DNA from: Paenibacillus agricola
GTDB taxonomy: Bacteria > Bacillota > Bacilli > Paenibacillales > NBRC-103111
Assembly (NCBI RefSeq): GCF_011440305.1
Contig: NZ_JAAOIW010000001.1
Location: 620,001-684,000 of the forward strand
DNA: 64,000 nt
Direction: 5' to 3'
How positions within the stretch are numbered: position 1 is the stretch's first letter; each line of letters opens with the position of its first letter. Positions 1 through 8,754 of this stretch are shown in pieces. The notes under the pieces are model-generated. The model worked only from the letters and a program-made list of their open reading frames with translations. It was not told where the DNA came from and did not search any database. The position numbers and the translations under genes were made by a program.

Positions 1-1032
1 TCCCGGAATATACTCAAGGGGCACCTGATAATGATAGGGCGGACGCTGCGGCGACGCTCCGAATAGCTCCGTTTCCGTTGAAGACACCAAATCCGCAGAA
101 GTTGCTTTTGGCCCACGGTCTGCAATCTCCTGTATACGGTCCATCACACCACGCACGACCTTTTTACTGCCGCAGTACAGGCAACGTTCAACCGTCGTTT
201 CCACCTCATCTAGGATGGAGCTGCAGGCCGCACAATAGGTGCGATGGTATTTGCCAAGCCGCGGGTTCAGCCCATAATTAGCAATTACGCCCCGCCCATC
301 TTGATTCGCTAATACTTTGCTTAGTTCAGCAAAACTGGGTTCCTCCATCTGGAGCCTATTGTACTCACGGGCTATTTTGGCAAGCGAGTGGGCATCAGAA
401 TTGGTCAAGAACGTATAGCGGTCCAGCTCGGATATCGCGCCCGCCATTTCCGAATCAGCACTTAACCCAAGCTCCACAGCAGCAATCTTATCCAAATCCA
501 GCACATGCTCCATCCGTGTGGAGCAGCTTCCATACATACTTTTGTGTGGTGTGAAAATATGTGCCGGAACCAATAAACCGCCGCGGCCTACAACTTCATC
601 CTGCAATACCTTGCCTGGGACATAAATGCGCTGTGAGCTTAGCTCCACATTTTTCATATGCTTGGACATCCACCTGGTAAACTCCTGCATAATCGCAAGT
701 GTAGGCATGTAAGCCAGTAAATGGGCAGTACCCATCCCAGGATCACGAATTTCTAGCTCGCTGCCCAGAATGATCGTCGAACTATGGTAACGGATCCCCC
801 CGCCTGCGAGCTCCTCCATTTCGCCCCGATCCAAATAATGCTGCATTTCCCGTTGCACGGAGGGGGAATGGCAATCGATAATACCGATCAAATCCATACC
901 TTTACGTTCCGATGCTTCGCGGGCGATATTGTAAAAGGTCAAATTTTGGGCTCCGCTTATTTTTACAGCCTGCCCCTCTTCTGTACGCCCGATATGAATA
1001 TGCAGGTCAGCGTAAAACGGCTTCAAGGCCAT
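1..1032 (-). CDS. Endonuclease Q-family protein (3' end cut by window)
   Basis: Reading leftward from an ATG at 1032, about 344 codons are visible before the window ends, so the C-terminus is missing. The N-terminus carries a PHP-type metal motif (DLHIHIG, His11 and His13). A paired CxxC...CxxC zinc ribbon (CAAC and CLYC) sits near residues 265-290. This PHP plus zinc-ribbon layout is that of the TIGR00375/endonuclease Q family, which in archaea nicks DNA 5' of deaminated bases; the Bacillus member is YqxK. The start lies one base after the nudF stop, so the two are probably co-transcribed. The family call is firm; the exact activity in a bacterium is inferred. Confidence 0.85.
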   Translation of the reverse strand, partial: MALKPFYADLHIHIGRTEEGQAVKISGAQNLTFYNIAREASERKGMDLIGIIDCHSPSVQREMQHYLDRGEMEELAGGGIRYHSSTIILGSELEIRDPGMGTAHLLAYMPTLAIMQEFTRWMSKHMKNVELSSQRIYVPGKVLQDEVVGRGGLLVPAHIFTPHKSMYGSCSTRMEHVLDLDKIAAVELGLSADSEMAGAISELDRYTFLTNSDAHSLAKIAREYNRLQMEEPSFAELSKVLANQDGRGVIANYGLNPRLGKYHRTYCAACSSILDEVETTVERCLYCGSKKVVRGVMDRIQEIADRGPKATSADLVSSTETELFGASPQRPPYHYQVPLEYIPG

Positions 1033-1033
1033 G

Positions 1034-1594
1034 CTAAAAGCTTCCTGTCAGCTTATAGACCTGCCATGCATAAACAGCTGTAATCGTCTTCGCATCGCTG
1101 ATACGCCCTTCACGCATGTATTGCTGGGCTTGATCAAGGGTAATGCTTTCCACATCGAGAAATTCATCCTCATCCAGATGGGCTTCCCCCTTAATTAGCT
1201 GCTCTGCTACGTATAAATGAATAATTTCATCGGCAAACCCTGGAGATGTGTAAAAGGAGCTTATCAGCTTTAACGTATCGCAGCTATAGCCTGTTTCTTC
1301 TTCCAGCTCCCGTTTTGCCGCATCCAGCGGGTCTTCACCGGCATCCAGCTTGCCTGCGGGAATTTCAATCTGGTTGCGTTCCAAAGGCTTGCGGTACTGC
1401 TCTACAACCAGCATCCGGTCATCGACTATAGCCAATACGGCTACAGCTCCGGGATGCTTCACAATCTCGCGTGTAGCTATATTGCCGTTCGGGAGGCGGA
1501 CCGTGTCCACCTGCAAGGAAATGATTTTTCCTTGGAAAATGGATTCTGTAGAAAGGGTAACTTCTTCAAACTTTTTATGATTTATTGGTGTCAT
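1034..1594 (-). CDS. nudF: ADP-ribose pyrophosphatase, Nudix hydrolase
   Basis: 186 residues. The Nudix box lies at residues 81-103 and matches GX5EX7REUXEEXGU: Gly81, Glu87, Arg95-Glu96, Glu99-Glu100, Gly102. Enzymes of this type hydrolyse ADP-ribose to AMP and ribose 5-phosphate in the cytosol. A GGAGG ribosome site precedes the ATG by about 9 bases. The next gene downstream is the endonuclease Q-like gene (1-base gap). A divergent mciZ gene lies upstream, as remembered for the Bacillus nudF/mciZ neighbourhood. Length and motif are typical of NudF. Confidence 0.93.
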   Translation of the reverse strand: MTPINHKKFEEVTLSTESIFQGKIISLQVDTVRLPNGNIATREIVKHPGAVAVLAIVDDRMLVVEQYRKPLERNQIEIPAGKLDAGEDPLDAAKRELEEETGYSCDTLKLISSFYTSPGFADEIIHLYVAEQLIKGEAHLDEDEFLDVESITLDQAQQYMREGRISDAKTITAVYAWQVYKLTGSF

Positions 1595-1757
1595 TTGACA
1601 TTTCCTCCGTTTTAAATAGTAAGATTTGCTGTAATACTACTTACAGACAATATTGGTGTTACAAACAAAATTAGTGCAGCCAGCTTGAAGCCCTATTATA
1701 TCACAGTCGACACGACCTCATATATGACCCGTCCTTTAGGATTAATGAATCCCATAA

Positions 1758-1786
1758 GCATATTTGGCCCCAGCAGCTCATACGGT
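1758..1786 (+). promoter_or_regulatory. Sigma-E type promoter of mciZ
   Basis: A -35 element GCATATT (1758-1764), a 14-base spacer and a -10 element CATACGGT (1779-1786) match the mother-cell sigma-E consensus (roughly KCATATT, 13-15 bases, CATACANT). It sits about 40 bases before the mciZ ATG. In B. subtilis mciZ is expressed under sigma-E, so this site and the gene call support each other. Confidence 0.75.
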
Positions 1787-1825
1787 ATAAAGAACCCATT
1801 TTAACCGGAAAAGAGGGACAAGATT

Positions 1826-2110
1826 ATGAAAACCTATATCTCAGAAAAACAATTAAGCATGGTGGGAAGAGTTTGGGAAATTCGGAGGTACTTAAAGCTG
1901 GCTCAACGAAAGCTTACCAAGGATACGAGCCTCTTGACCTATTTGGCAGAGCAAACGGACTATGCACATACCAAACCCAGCTCTTTGGTGCTTGACGAAG
2001 AGAATACTTTGACCCCTGCTGCCCTCATACCTTTTCACGATCGGGCGCTCAGGCAGCATCACTTTATGCCCCACCAACAGGCTCAGCCGACCTTTCAACT
2101 CCCCATGTAG
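1826..2110 (+). CDS. mciZ: MciZ-like inhibitor of Z-ring assembly, extended
   Basis: 94 residues with a GAGGGA ribosome site before the ATG. Residues 1-40 resemble the 40-residue B. subtilis MciZ: the core MVGRVWEIRRYLK aligns with LVGKAWEIRAKLK. MciZ caps FtsZ filaments in the mother cell and blocks a second Z-ring during sporulation. Position next to nudF and a sigma-E promoter support the call. The remaining 54 residues (rich in His, Gln, Pro and Thr) have no counterpart in B. subtilis MciZ. The tail may be a real extension or the result of a lost stop codon. The last codons overlap a tandem 14-base duplication. Confidence 0.72.
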   Translation: MKTYISEKQLSMVGRVWEIRRYLKLAQRKLTKDTSLLTYLAEQTDYAHTKPSSLVLDEENTLTPAALIPFHDRALRQHHFMPHQQAQPTFQLPM

Positions 2111-2134
2111 ACCCTAACCTTGTAGACCCTAACC
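2106..2134. repeat. Tandem 14-bp direct repeat at mciZ stop
   Basis: TGTAGACCCTAACC occurs at 2106-2119 and again at 2121-2134 with a single base between. The first copy contains the mciZ stop codon. It looks like replication slippage; no function is evident. Confidence 0.8.
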
Positions 2135-2141
2135 CTAACAT

Positions 2142-2184
2142 AAATAAACCGCCACATCGCCTAAGGCTTTGAGACGGTTTATTA
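2142..2184. terminator. Bidirectional terminator between mciZ and peptidase
   Basis: Inverted repeat AATAAACCG (2143-2151) with CGGTTTATT (2175-2183) between two convergent genes. The internal sequence contains a second small stem (GCC-TAA-GGC). Flanking A/T runs on both sides allow it to serve both strands. Confidence 0.65.
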
Positions 2185-2204
2185 TTTATTTCTTTATAGT
2201 CTGT

Positions 2205-3338
2205 TTATTCCCCAGCTACCTCTTTAATAATCTGTACAACAGCCTCTGCTACTTTGAGGATATCCTTGATCGCAATTTGCTCTGCTTTGGTGTGAATAAA
2301 TTCATACCCCACTGCAAGATTCACGGTTGGGATACCCATGCCATTAAAGACATTGGCATCGCTGCCGCCACCGGAATGAAAGGTTTTCGGATTTAGCCCG
2401 ATCTTTCTCATGGCGTTCATCGCCAGCTTAACAACAGCAGCCTCTTCATCGTACATAAATGCTGGGTAGATAACCTCGCTTTGAAAATTAAGCTGCGCCC
2501 CCATTTCCATTGCCGCTTCCTCACAAGCCTTGCGCATCGCCTCTAGCTGGCGATCAAGCTTGGCTTGAACAATGCTGCGCGCCTCACCCTCAAGCTCGAC
2601 ATAGTCCACTACGATGTTCGTAGCGCCATTGACACCACCTGCGAACCGGCCTATATTGGCGGTCGTTTCACTGTCAATACGCCCTAGCGGCATCTTGGAG
2701 ATTGCTTTACTCGCTACGGTGATCGCGCTGATCCCCGCTTCGGGATTGACGCCGGCATGGGCCGAACGACCCGAGAAGCCAATCGTCACTTTGGCTTGCG
2801 TCGGCGCTGCTACAGCAATATCTCCGATTTTGCCATTGGAATCCAGCGCATAACCAAAATCCGCTTCCATCCAAGCAGGATCCATCGCACGGGCGCCCTT
2901 GAGACCCGATTCCTCGCCAACCGTAATAATAAACTGGATTTGGCCGTGCTTCACATCCTGTTCCTTCAACACCCGAATGGCCTCGAACATAGCGGCTAGC
3001 CCAGCTTTATCATCACTGCCGAGAATGGTCGTCCCATCACTGCGAATAATCCCGTCCTCACCAATTTGCGGTTTGATTCCTTTACCCGGGGTTACTGTAT
3101 CCATATGGGAGGTGAAAAAAATCCGCGGCAACGAAGTACCCGCCGTAGCAGCCAAAGTGCAGATCAGGTTGCCAGAGCCATGGCCGATTTTGTCAGCGAC
3201 GTCATCCTCCACCACTCTTAGACCGAGCTCGGTAAACTTTTGCTTCAATACTTGGCTGATTTCTTGCTCGAAGCGTGTCTCACTATCTACTTGGACTAGC
3301 TCGATAAACTCCGCTACCAATCTTTTTTCCTGAATCAT
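2205..3338 (-). CDS. M20-family peptidase T-like metallopeptidase
   Basis: 377 residues, resembling B. subtilis YqjE and other PepT-like peptidases that cleave small peptides with two zinc ions. Visible metal and catalytic residues: His78 and Asp80 in SHMDT, Asp109-Asp110 in GSDDKAG, and Glu142-Glu143 in VGEESG. A dimerisation insert follows (about residues 175-285). The start ATG has an AGGAG site 7 bases upstream. It is transcribed divergently from prli42. The substrate is not deducible; tripeptides are only the family default. Confidence 0.88.
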   Translation of the reverse strand: MIQEKRLVAEFIELVQVDSETRFEQEISQVLKQKFTELGLRVVEDDVADKIGHGSGNLICTLAATAGTSLPRIFFTSHMDTVTPGKGIKPQIGEDGIIRSDGTTILGSDDKAGLAAMFEAIRVLKEQDVKHGQIQFIITVGEESGLKGARAMDPAWMEADFGYALDSNGKIGDIAVAAPTQAKVTIGFSGRSAHAGVNPEAGISAITVASKAISKMPLGRIDSETTANIGRFAGGVNGATNIVVDYVELEGEARSIVQAKLDRQLEAMRKACEEAAMEMGAQLNFQSEVIYPAFMYDEEAAVVKLAMNAMRKIGLNPKTFHSGGGSDANVFNGMGIPTVNLAVGYEFIHTKAEQIAIKDILKVAEAVVQIIKEVAGE

Positions 3339-3410
3339 CTCTTTGCTCCTCTACCTACTTTAAGGTAAAATATAATTATACATTAAGCTTATAATAAGGA
3401 GTTGAAATTC

Positions 3411-3506
3411 ATGCGCAACAAAATGTTGTTTAAAATTATTATTTACGCAATGCTAGCTTCTATGCTTTTGTCTACTTTATTGTTTTCATTTACATCGTTT
3501 TTCTAA
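3411..3506 (+). CDS. prli42: Stressosome-associated membrane miniprotein Prli42
   Basis: A 31-codon reading frame (MRNKMLFKIIIY, then a hydrophobic stretch with MLSTLL-like spacing) preceded by AAGGAG at 3396-3401, 9 bases before the ATG. The Prli42 family has about 31 residues: a short basic N-terminus (RNK), one transmembrane helix and an MLxSTLL-type motif. Here SMLLSTLL sits near residues 17-24. In Listeria, Prli42 anchors the stressosome at the membrane through RsbR for oxidative-stress signalling. The match is by pattern and length, so a homology search is advisable, but the ribosome site makes it a real gene. Confidence 0.8.
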   Translation: MRNKMLFKIIIYAMLASMLLSTLLFSFTSFF

Positions 3507-3563
3507 AAAAGGCAGGCATCTTCTTTTAGCTGAATTAGAATTAGCTAAATAACCTAATAACAC

Positions 3564-4928
3564 TTAGTACAGCTTCGTATCCTGGTTGTAAGCCTCCAGG
3601 TTTTCCTTAATACGCTGCAGGAACCTGCCACAAATCACACCGTCCAAGATGCGATGGTCTAAGGACAAGCATAGATTGACCATGGAGCGGACAGCGATCA
3701 TATCCTGAATAACTACGGGCTTCTTTACAATCGATTCGAAGGTGACAATAGCCGCTTGGGGATAGTTGATGATCGGATAGGACAAGATCGACCCAAAGGC
3801 GCCTGTGTTATTCACCGTAAAGGTACCGCCTTGCATATCACTGAGTGTTAATTTGCCGGCTCTTGCTTTTCGGGACAATTCATCAATCTCCCGGGCTAGG
3901 CCGGCAATGTTTTTTTGGTCGGCTTTTTTAATGACCGGATTGACGACAAAATCCTCTGTACCCACAAGCAGTGTAATATTGATATCCCGCTTCACAATAA
4001 TTTTGTCAACCGCCCATACTGAATTCATAATCGGGAAGTCTTTTAGCGCACTGACAACAGCCTTCAATAAAAAGGAAAGATAAGTCAAATTGATGCCTTC
4101 CTGCTTTCTGAATTCATCCTTTACCTTATTGCGAAGCTGAACAAGGTTGGTTACATCCACCTCGATCATCGTCCAAGCATGCGGAATTTCGCTTACACTT
4201 TGGCGCGTACGGCTCGCAATCATATTACGAATAGGGGTCACATCAATCATATATTCGTTGCCGGTTTCCGCTATTTGTTCCTCTACTTCAATCTTCGGCA
4301 AGGTCGGATTGTCCGAAAGATGAATGCCTGTGGTTCGCACATGATCCCTGCGAATTCGGGCATTATTGGCATCCTCAGCATCTGATTCCTTAGCTGTGCC
4401 CGATCGTATCGGCTGATTAGCGGCGCTTATTCCCGCTGATGCTGGCTTGCTGGCAGCATATCCTTCAACATCCTTGCGGGTAATTCGCCCGCCTAATCCT
4501 GTTCCACGTATATCCTCTAAGCGAATCCCATGCTCGCCCGCAAGCTTTAATACCGACGGCGAATATCGGCTGCGCATATTTTCATCGCCACTTTCGCTGG
4601 CTTGCTTATCCCCGTTAGTTGACACAGCCGCTGGCTGTGCCGGGTTGCTTGCAGCCTGCCCACTTTGCTGGCCGATTGGCTCTTCAATCAGGCAAATGGC
4701 TTCACCCACTGCTGCTGTTTCACCATCAGCTACCAAAATTTGCGTCAAGCGCCCACTTATAGGGGAAGGCATTTCTGTCGTCACTTTTTCGGTGATCAAT
4801 TCGCATATTGCTTCGTATTCCTCTATGTAATCACCGGGCTGCTTAAGCCATTTTCCGATGGTCGCCGATACGAGACTTTCCGCCAAATGCGGGACAGTCA
4901 CTTCGGTTCCTCGTGTGTTTGGATTCAT
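3564..4928 (-). CDS. bkdB: Branched-chain 2-oxoacid dehydrogenase E2 (lipoamide acyltransferase)
   Basis: 454 residues from the ATG at 4928, chosen because AGGAGG lies just upstream; an in-frame codon at 4964 lacks a site. Domains: lipoyl domain 8-82 with lipoyl Lys48 (TEKVT), a flexible Ala/Gln/Ser-rich linker, peripheral subunit-binding domain about 120-157, and a C-terminal acyltransferase core with DHRILDG (His425). It forms the core of the complex that makes branched acyl-CoA from Val, Leu and Ile keto acids, primers for branched fatty acids. It is the last gene of a minus-strand cluster E3-E1a-E1b-E2. A hairpin-plus-SD repeat sits in its leader. Confidence 0.93.
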   Translation of the reverse strand: MNPNTRGTEVTVPHLAESLVSATIGKWLKQPGDYIEEYEAICELITEKVTTEMPSPISGRLTQILVADGETAAVGEAICLIEEPIGQQSGQAASNPAQPAAVSTNGDKQASESGDENMRSRYSPSVLKLAGEHGIRLEDIRGTGLGGRITRKDVEGYAASKPASAGISAANQPIRSGTAKESDAEDANNARIRRDHVRTTGIHLSDNPTLPKIEVEEQIAETGNEYMIDVTPIRNMIASRTRQSVSEIPHAWTMIEVDVTNLVQLRNKVKDEFRKQEGINLTYLSFLLKAVVSALKDFPIMNSVWAVDKIIVKRDINITLLVGTEDFVVNPVIKKADQKNIAGLAREIDELSRKARAGKLTLSDMQGGTFTVNNTGAFGSILSYPIINYPQAAIVTFESIVKKPVVIQDMIAVRSMVNLCLSLDHRILDGVICGRFLQRIKENLEAYNQDTKLY

Positions 4929-4933
4929 TGGGT

Positions 4934-4974
4934 TTCCTCCTAAGAGTTTTCCATTGGAAAACATTCTTCATAAG
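4934..4974 (-). repeat. Hairpin-SD leader element, copy A (before E2 gene)
   Basis: Read on the minus strand: GGCTTATGAAGAAT, then stem GTTTTCC, loop AAT, stem GGAAAAC, then TCTTAGGAGG directly before the E2 start codon. The same arrangement, with changed but still pairing stems, precedes nusB, accC and a sugar permease in this window. The hairpin abuts the Shine-Dalgarno, which suggests a role in translation initiation or mRNA stability. Confidence 0.75.
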
Positions 4975-5031
4975 CCTTAACGATGTGTTCCTCATGACAA
5001 TGCAAAAATAACCTAAATAGGTTCATTTCTA

Positions 5032-6012
5032 TTAATACAAAGCCAGCTCACGCATAGCCTCTTTAATTTTATCAGCACTAAGCAAATAAAATTTCTCCAT
5101 CGGCGGGTTCATGCCAACAGCTGGTACATCTGGCGCACAAAGGCGTTTGATTGGTGCGTCGAGGTCAAATAGCATCTCCTCGGCGATAATCGCCGAAACT
5201 TCTGCTCCGATGCCGCCCGTTTTATTATCCTCATGGATAATCAACACTTTGCCCGTTTTGGCCGCTGCTTCGAGAACCGCAGTCTTGTCCATAGGCTGTA
5301 GGGTCCGCAGATCGAGAATATGCACGCTTATCCCCTCCTTGCTTAGCTCTTCAGCTGCCTGGAGTGCATAATTAACGGTCATTCCATAAGAAATCACCGT
5401 AATATCCGTGCCGTGTCGTTTCACATCCGCTTTACCGATTTCGACGATATAATCATCGTCTGGAACTTCACCCGTGATGCCTAAATAACATTTTTTGTGT
5501 TCAAAATATAGCACGGGATCCTCATCACGAATCGCCGCTTTCAGCAGACCTTTCGCATCATAAGGATTAGAAGGCGCCACCATCTTCAAGCCCGAGGTAC
5601 CGAAAAAAACCGATTCCGGACATTGCGAATGATAAAGTGCCCCGCCGCCTGTTGCCCCATAGGGTGCACGAATAACGATAGGACAATTCCAATCGTTATT
5701 CGAGCGGTAACGGATCCGCGCCGCTTCGCTGATAATTTGGTTCGTCGCTGGGAAAATAAAATCGGCGAACTGCATCTCCGCGATGGGCCGCATCCCATAC
5801 ATCGCCGCGCCAATCGCAACGCCAGTTATCGCAGATTCAGCTAGAGGCGTATCCATTACCCGCTCTTCACCATATAGATCGCGCAACCCTTTCGTCGCAT
5901 TAAGGACGCCGCCTTTGCCGACATCTTCGCCTAACACAAACACATTCTCGTCACGTGCCATCTCTTCCTGCATGGCAGAGCGTATAGCTTCCAAGTACGT
6001 AATAACAGCCAT
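5032..6012 (-). CDS. bkdAB: Branched-chain 2-oxoacid dehydrogenase E1 beta subunit
   Basis: 326 residues, full length for the pyruvate/branched-chain dehydrogenase E1 beta family. The N-terminal EDVGKGG region and the C-terminal transketolase domain (VSYGMTVNYALQAAEEL) are recognisable. With E1 alpha it forms the thiamine-diphosphate decarboxylase of the complex. Its ATG overlaps the TAA of E1 alpha by one base (TAATG), which implies translational coupling and 1:1 synthesis. Confidence 0.93.
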   Translation of the reverse strand: MAVITYLEAIRSAMQEEMARDENVFVLGEDVGKGGVLNATKGLRDLYGEERVMDTPLAESAITGVAIGAAMYGMRPIAEMQFADFIFPATNQIISEAARIRYRSNNDWNCPIVIRAPYGATGGGALYHSQCPESVFFGTSGLKMVAPSNPYDAKGLLKAAIRDEDPVLYFEHKKCYLGITGEVPDDDYIVEIGKADVKRHGTDITVISYGMTVNYALQAAEELSKEGISVHILDLRTLQPMDKTAVLEAAAKTGKVLIIHEDNKTGGIGAEVSAIIAEEMLFDLDAPIKRLCAPDVPAVGMNPPMEKFYLLSADKIKEAMRELALY

Positions 6013-7025
6013 TAACGCACCTCTCCTTCTTCTGCATAAACATGGCGTAATGTATCTTCAGGCAGAGGGAATGGAGCTTGCTCAGCATAATGGGTAGCTT
6101 CATTAATTTCGAGCTTCAGCTGCTCCATAAGCTCATCCTCCTGGTCATCGCTCCATAGCCCACAATCAACCAAGTACTTACGGTAAACCGGAATACCGTC
6201 CTTGGCCCGGTTCTCATCGACTTCTTCCTTAGTGCGGTACAGCATATCATCATCGGATGTAGAATGTGGAGAGATCCGATACATTACCGCTTCAATCAAT
6301 GTTGGCCCTTCGCCTCGTACAGCGCGCTCCCGTGCTTCCTTCATAACACGGTAAACCTCCAGCGCATCGTTCCCGTCAACCTTGATGCCTGGAAAGCCAT
6401 AGCCTGCGGCACGCTCGGCAATGCTGCCGGATATTTGCTTATGCAGCGGCACCGAAATCGCATATTGGTTATTTTCACACATGAAAATTGCAGGTAGCTT
6501 GTGGACACCCGCAAAGTTGCAGCCTTCATGAAAATCGCCCTGATTGCTTGAGCCTTCACCAAAGGTGGCAAACGCGACAAAGTCTTGTTTTTTCATCTTT
6601 GCTGCCAATGCAAATCCAACAGCATGCGGCACCTGAGTCGTTACGGGGCTTGAGCCCGTCACAATGTTCAGCTTCTTATGCCCAAAATGTCCCGGCATTT
6701 GCCGACCGCCGCTATTGGGATCCTCGGATTTGGCGAATACCGAAAGCATCAGTTCCGTTAAGCTCATGCCAACAGAGAGCACGAACCCATAATCCCGATA
6801 ATAGGGCAGGAAATAGTCCTTGCCTTTTTGCAGAGCAAAAGCAGCCGCTACCTGCGCAACTTCTTGCCCGATACCCGAAACATGAAATCCAATTTTGCCT
6901 GACCGCTGTAATAAAAATCCGCGTTCGTCAAACTTTCTCGCTTTTTGCATATATGTGTACATCTCAACTGCTCGCTCATCTGATAACCCCAGCTTGCGGT
7001 GCTTCATCAATTGCCCGATGGACAT
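6012..7025 (-). CDS. bkdAA: Branched-chain 2-oxoacid dehydrogenase E1 alpha subunit
   Basis: 337 residues from the ATG at 7025, preferred over an in-frame GTG at 7043 because GGGAGGGG lies about 9 bases before it. The thiamine-diphosphate motif runs from FGEGSSNQGDFHE to CENNQ at about residues 156-187. The second motif residue is Glu where many members have GDG. The serine-rich phosphorylation-loop region (SPHSTSDDD) is present. It carries out the decarboxylation step with E1 beta. Confidence 0.93.
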   Translation of the reverse strand: MSIGQLMKHRKLGLSDERAVEMYTYMQKARKFDERGFLLQRSGKIGFHVSGIGQEVAQVAAAFALQKGKDYFLPYYRDYGFVLSVGMSLTELMLSVFAKSEDPNSGGRQMPGHFGHKKLNIVTGSSPVTTQVPHAVGFALAAKMKKQDFVAFATFGEGSSNQGDFHEGCNFAGVHKLPAIFMCENNQYAISVPLHKQISGSIAERAAGYGFPGIKVDGNDALEVYRVMKEARERAVRGEGPTLIEAVMYRISPHSTSDDDMLYRTKEEVDENRAKDGIPVYRKYLVDCGLWSDDQEDELMEQLKLEINEATHYAEQAPFPLPEDTLRHVYAEEGEVR

Positions 7026-7133
7026 GGACGTAACCCCTCCCACAATAAACTTATTACTAGGTACTAATACTTACCACTATATAGATATTATAAACTCTTT
7101 CAATTATGAACACAATCTTGATAGCTATTATCC

Positions 7134-8555
7134 TTACATGTTAATAGCTAGTCCATCTACAGCTAGCATCGCTTCCCCTAAAGCTTCGGAAAGTGTAGGA
7201 TGTGGATGGATCGTCTGTCCTACCTCCCAAGCTGTTGCATTCAATAGCTGAGCGAGTGCCGCCTCTGATATGTAATCCGTTACATGGGCACCAATCATGT
7301 GCACGCCCAATATATCATTCGTTTGTTTATCGGCAATCACCTTTACAAAGCCATCCTGCTCTCCATGAACCAATGCTTTACCTAACACCGAATAAGGGAA
7401 TTTGCCGATTTTCACTTCATGTCCAAGCCCAATAGCTTGGGTCTCCGTCCAGCCGATCGATGCGGCTTCTGGCCTTGTGTAGATACAACGCGGCACTTGA
7501 TGCGCTTCATGCCGATGGGGGGTTTGCCCACTGGCATGCTCCACAGCGGCAATCCCCTCGTGTCCAGCTACATGAGCAAGCTGAAGCCCGCCAATGCAAT
7601 CGCCAATTGCATAAATATGCGCCTCTGCTGTCTGCAAATGTTCATTGACGCGAATGACGCCACCAGTCAGCTTGATGTCTGTATTTTCCAAGCCAATTCC
7701 TTCAATATTAGCCTGCCGGCCTACACATACTAATATTTTATCGGCCTGTAGCTGCTTACGTTCGCCCTTCCGGTCAAAGTCGAGCTGCACTTTACTTGCT
7801 GCTACATTTACTGTATCCACCGCTATAGCTGCCTCTGTCCAAATCTGCACGCCTCTTTTCTTGAGCAAGCGCTCCATTTCCTTGGATACATCAGCATCCT
7901 CAGTAGGCAGCAACCTTTGGGCATATTCGACTACTGTAACCTTGACACCAAAATCATTCAGCATCGAAGCCCACTCCATACCAATGACGCCGCCACCGAC
8001 AATAATCATCGATTCTGGCAGCTCTTCAAGCTGCAACGCATCATCACTATTTAATATATAACTTCCATCAGTGTCTAGACCCGCGAGCTTTTTGGGACGA
8101 GAGCCTGTTGCAATAATCAGCTTATCCGCAACTAACGTAACGATTTCCCCATCGGACTGCTCAACCGAAATTGAACCGCTGCGGGGTGAGAAAATGGAAG
8201 GTCCAATAATTCTGCCATTGCCATACACCACATTTATTTTGTGCTTGTTCATTAAATACTGGACACCTTTATACATTTGCTCGACGATCGCAAGTTTACG
8301 GGTTTGTACCTTGGAAAAATTCAGCTGGACGGAGGCAGTTTCAATACCGAACTTCTCACTTTCTAGCATAGTTGCATATAGTTCCGCACTGCGCAGCAGC
8401 GCCTTGCTCGGAATGCATCCACGATGGAGGCAGGTTCCTCCAAGCTTTTCGCGTTCCACGACGGCAACCGTTTTTCCTAATTGGGCGGCTCGGATGGCAG
8501 CGATATATCCACCCATGCCTCCACCAAGGATCACGAAATCAAAAGCCTGCGTCAT
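7134..8555 (-). CDS. lpdV: Dihydrolipoamide dehydrogenase E3 of the branched-chain complex
   Basis: 473 residues. FAD-binding GGGMGG at 11-16, redox disulfide Cys42/Cys47 in GGTCLHRGCIPSK, central NAD-binding GGGVIGMEWAS, and the C-terminal HPHPTLSEA with the active-site His-Glu pair. It re-oxidises the lipoyl group of E2. AGGAGG precedes the ATG by 7 bases. First gene of the cluster, so the promoter should lie in 8556-8700. I could not find a convincing sigma-54 -24/-12 site there, although B. subtilis bkd uses one with BkdR, and no bkdR, bcd, ptb or buk gene is in the window. Confidence 0.93.
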   Translation of the reverse strand: MTQAFDFVILGGGMGGYIAAIRAAQLGKTVAVVEREKLGGTCLHRGCIPSKALLRSAELYATMLESEKFGIETASVQLNFSKVQTRKLAIVEQMYKGVQYLMNKHKINVVYGNGRIIGPSIFSPRSGSISVEQSDGEIVTLVADKLIIATGSRPKKLAGLDTDGSYILNSDDALQLEELPESMIIVGGGVIGMEWASMLNDFGVKVTVVEYAQRLLPTEDADVSKEMERLLKKRGVQIWTEAAIAVDTVNVAASKVQLDFDRKGERKQLQADKILVCVGRQANIEGIGLENTDIKLTGGVIRVNEHLQTAEAHIYAIGDCIGGLQLAHVAGHEGIAAVEHASGQTPHRHEAHQVPRCIYTRPEAASIGWTETQAIGLGHEVKIGKFPYSVLGKALVHGEQDGFVKVIADKQTNDILGVHMIGAHVTDYISEAALAQLLNATAWEVGQTIHPHPTLSEALGEAMLAVDGLAINM

Positions 8556-8754
8556 GTAAAAAACCTCCTGTCATTTTCAAAAAATCACTTCGTATGTGTC
8601 AACTTATTGTCGGTACCAGCCAACTTCTGCAGCATCCGCTTATGTTTCTCTTATTGTAACTCTATTTTCGTCCAGAAATATAGTACAATTTACGAAAGAT
8701 ACATGAACTGTTTAGTAATCTTAAAATACTTAATCTTTTACAAAGGAGCCCTCC

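Noticed and set aside
1892-2098. 68-codon frame antisense to mciZ
   Set aside because: No ribosome site, and the plus-strand gene has a sigma-E promoter and a family match.
2106-2140. Telomere-like CCCTAA repeats
   Set aside because: Only a 14-base tandem duplication is present. There is no array and no reason to expect a linear end here.
5586-5819. 77-codon frame inside the E1 beta gene
   Set aside because: Shifted frame of a well-conserved gene with no start signal.
8556-8754. Sigma-54 promoter for the branched-chain dehydrogenase genes
   Set aside because: No TGGCAC-N5-TTGC pattern with correct spacing was found. A GTTGGCTGGTAC stretch is only a partial match.
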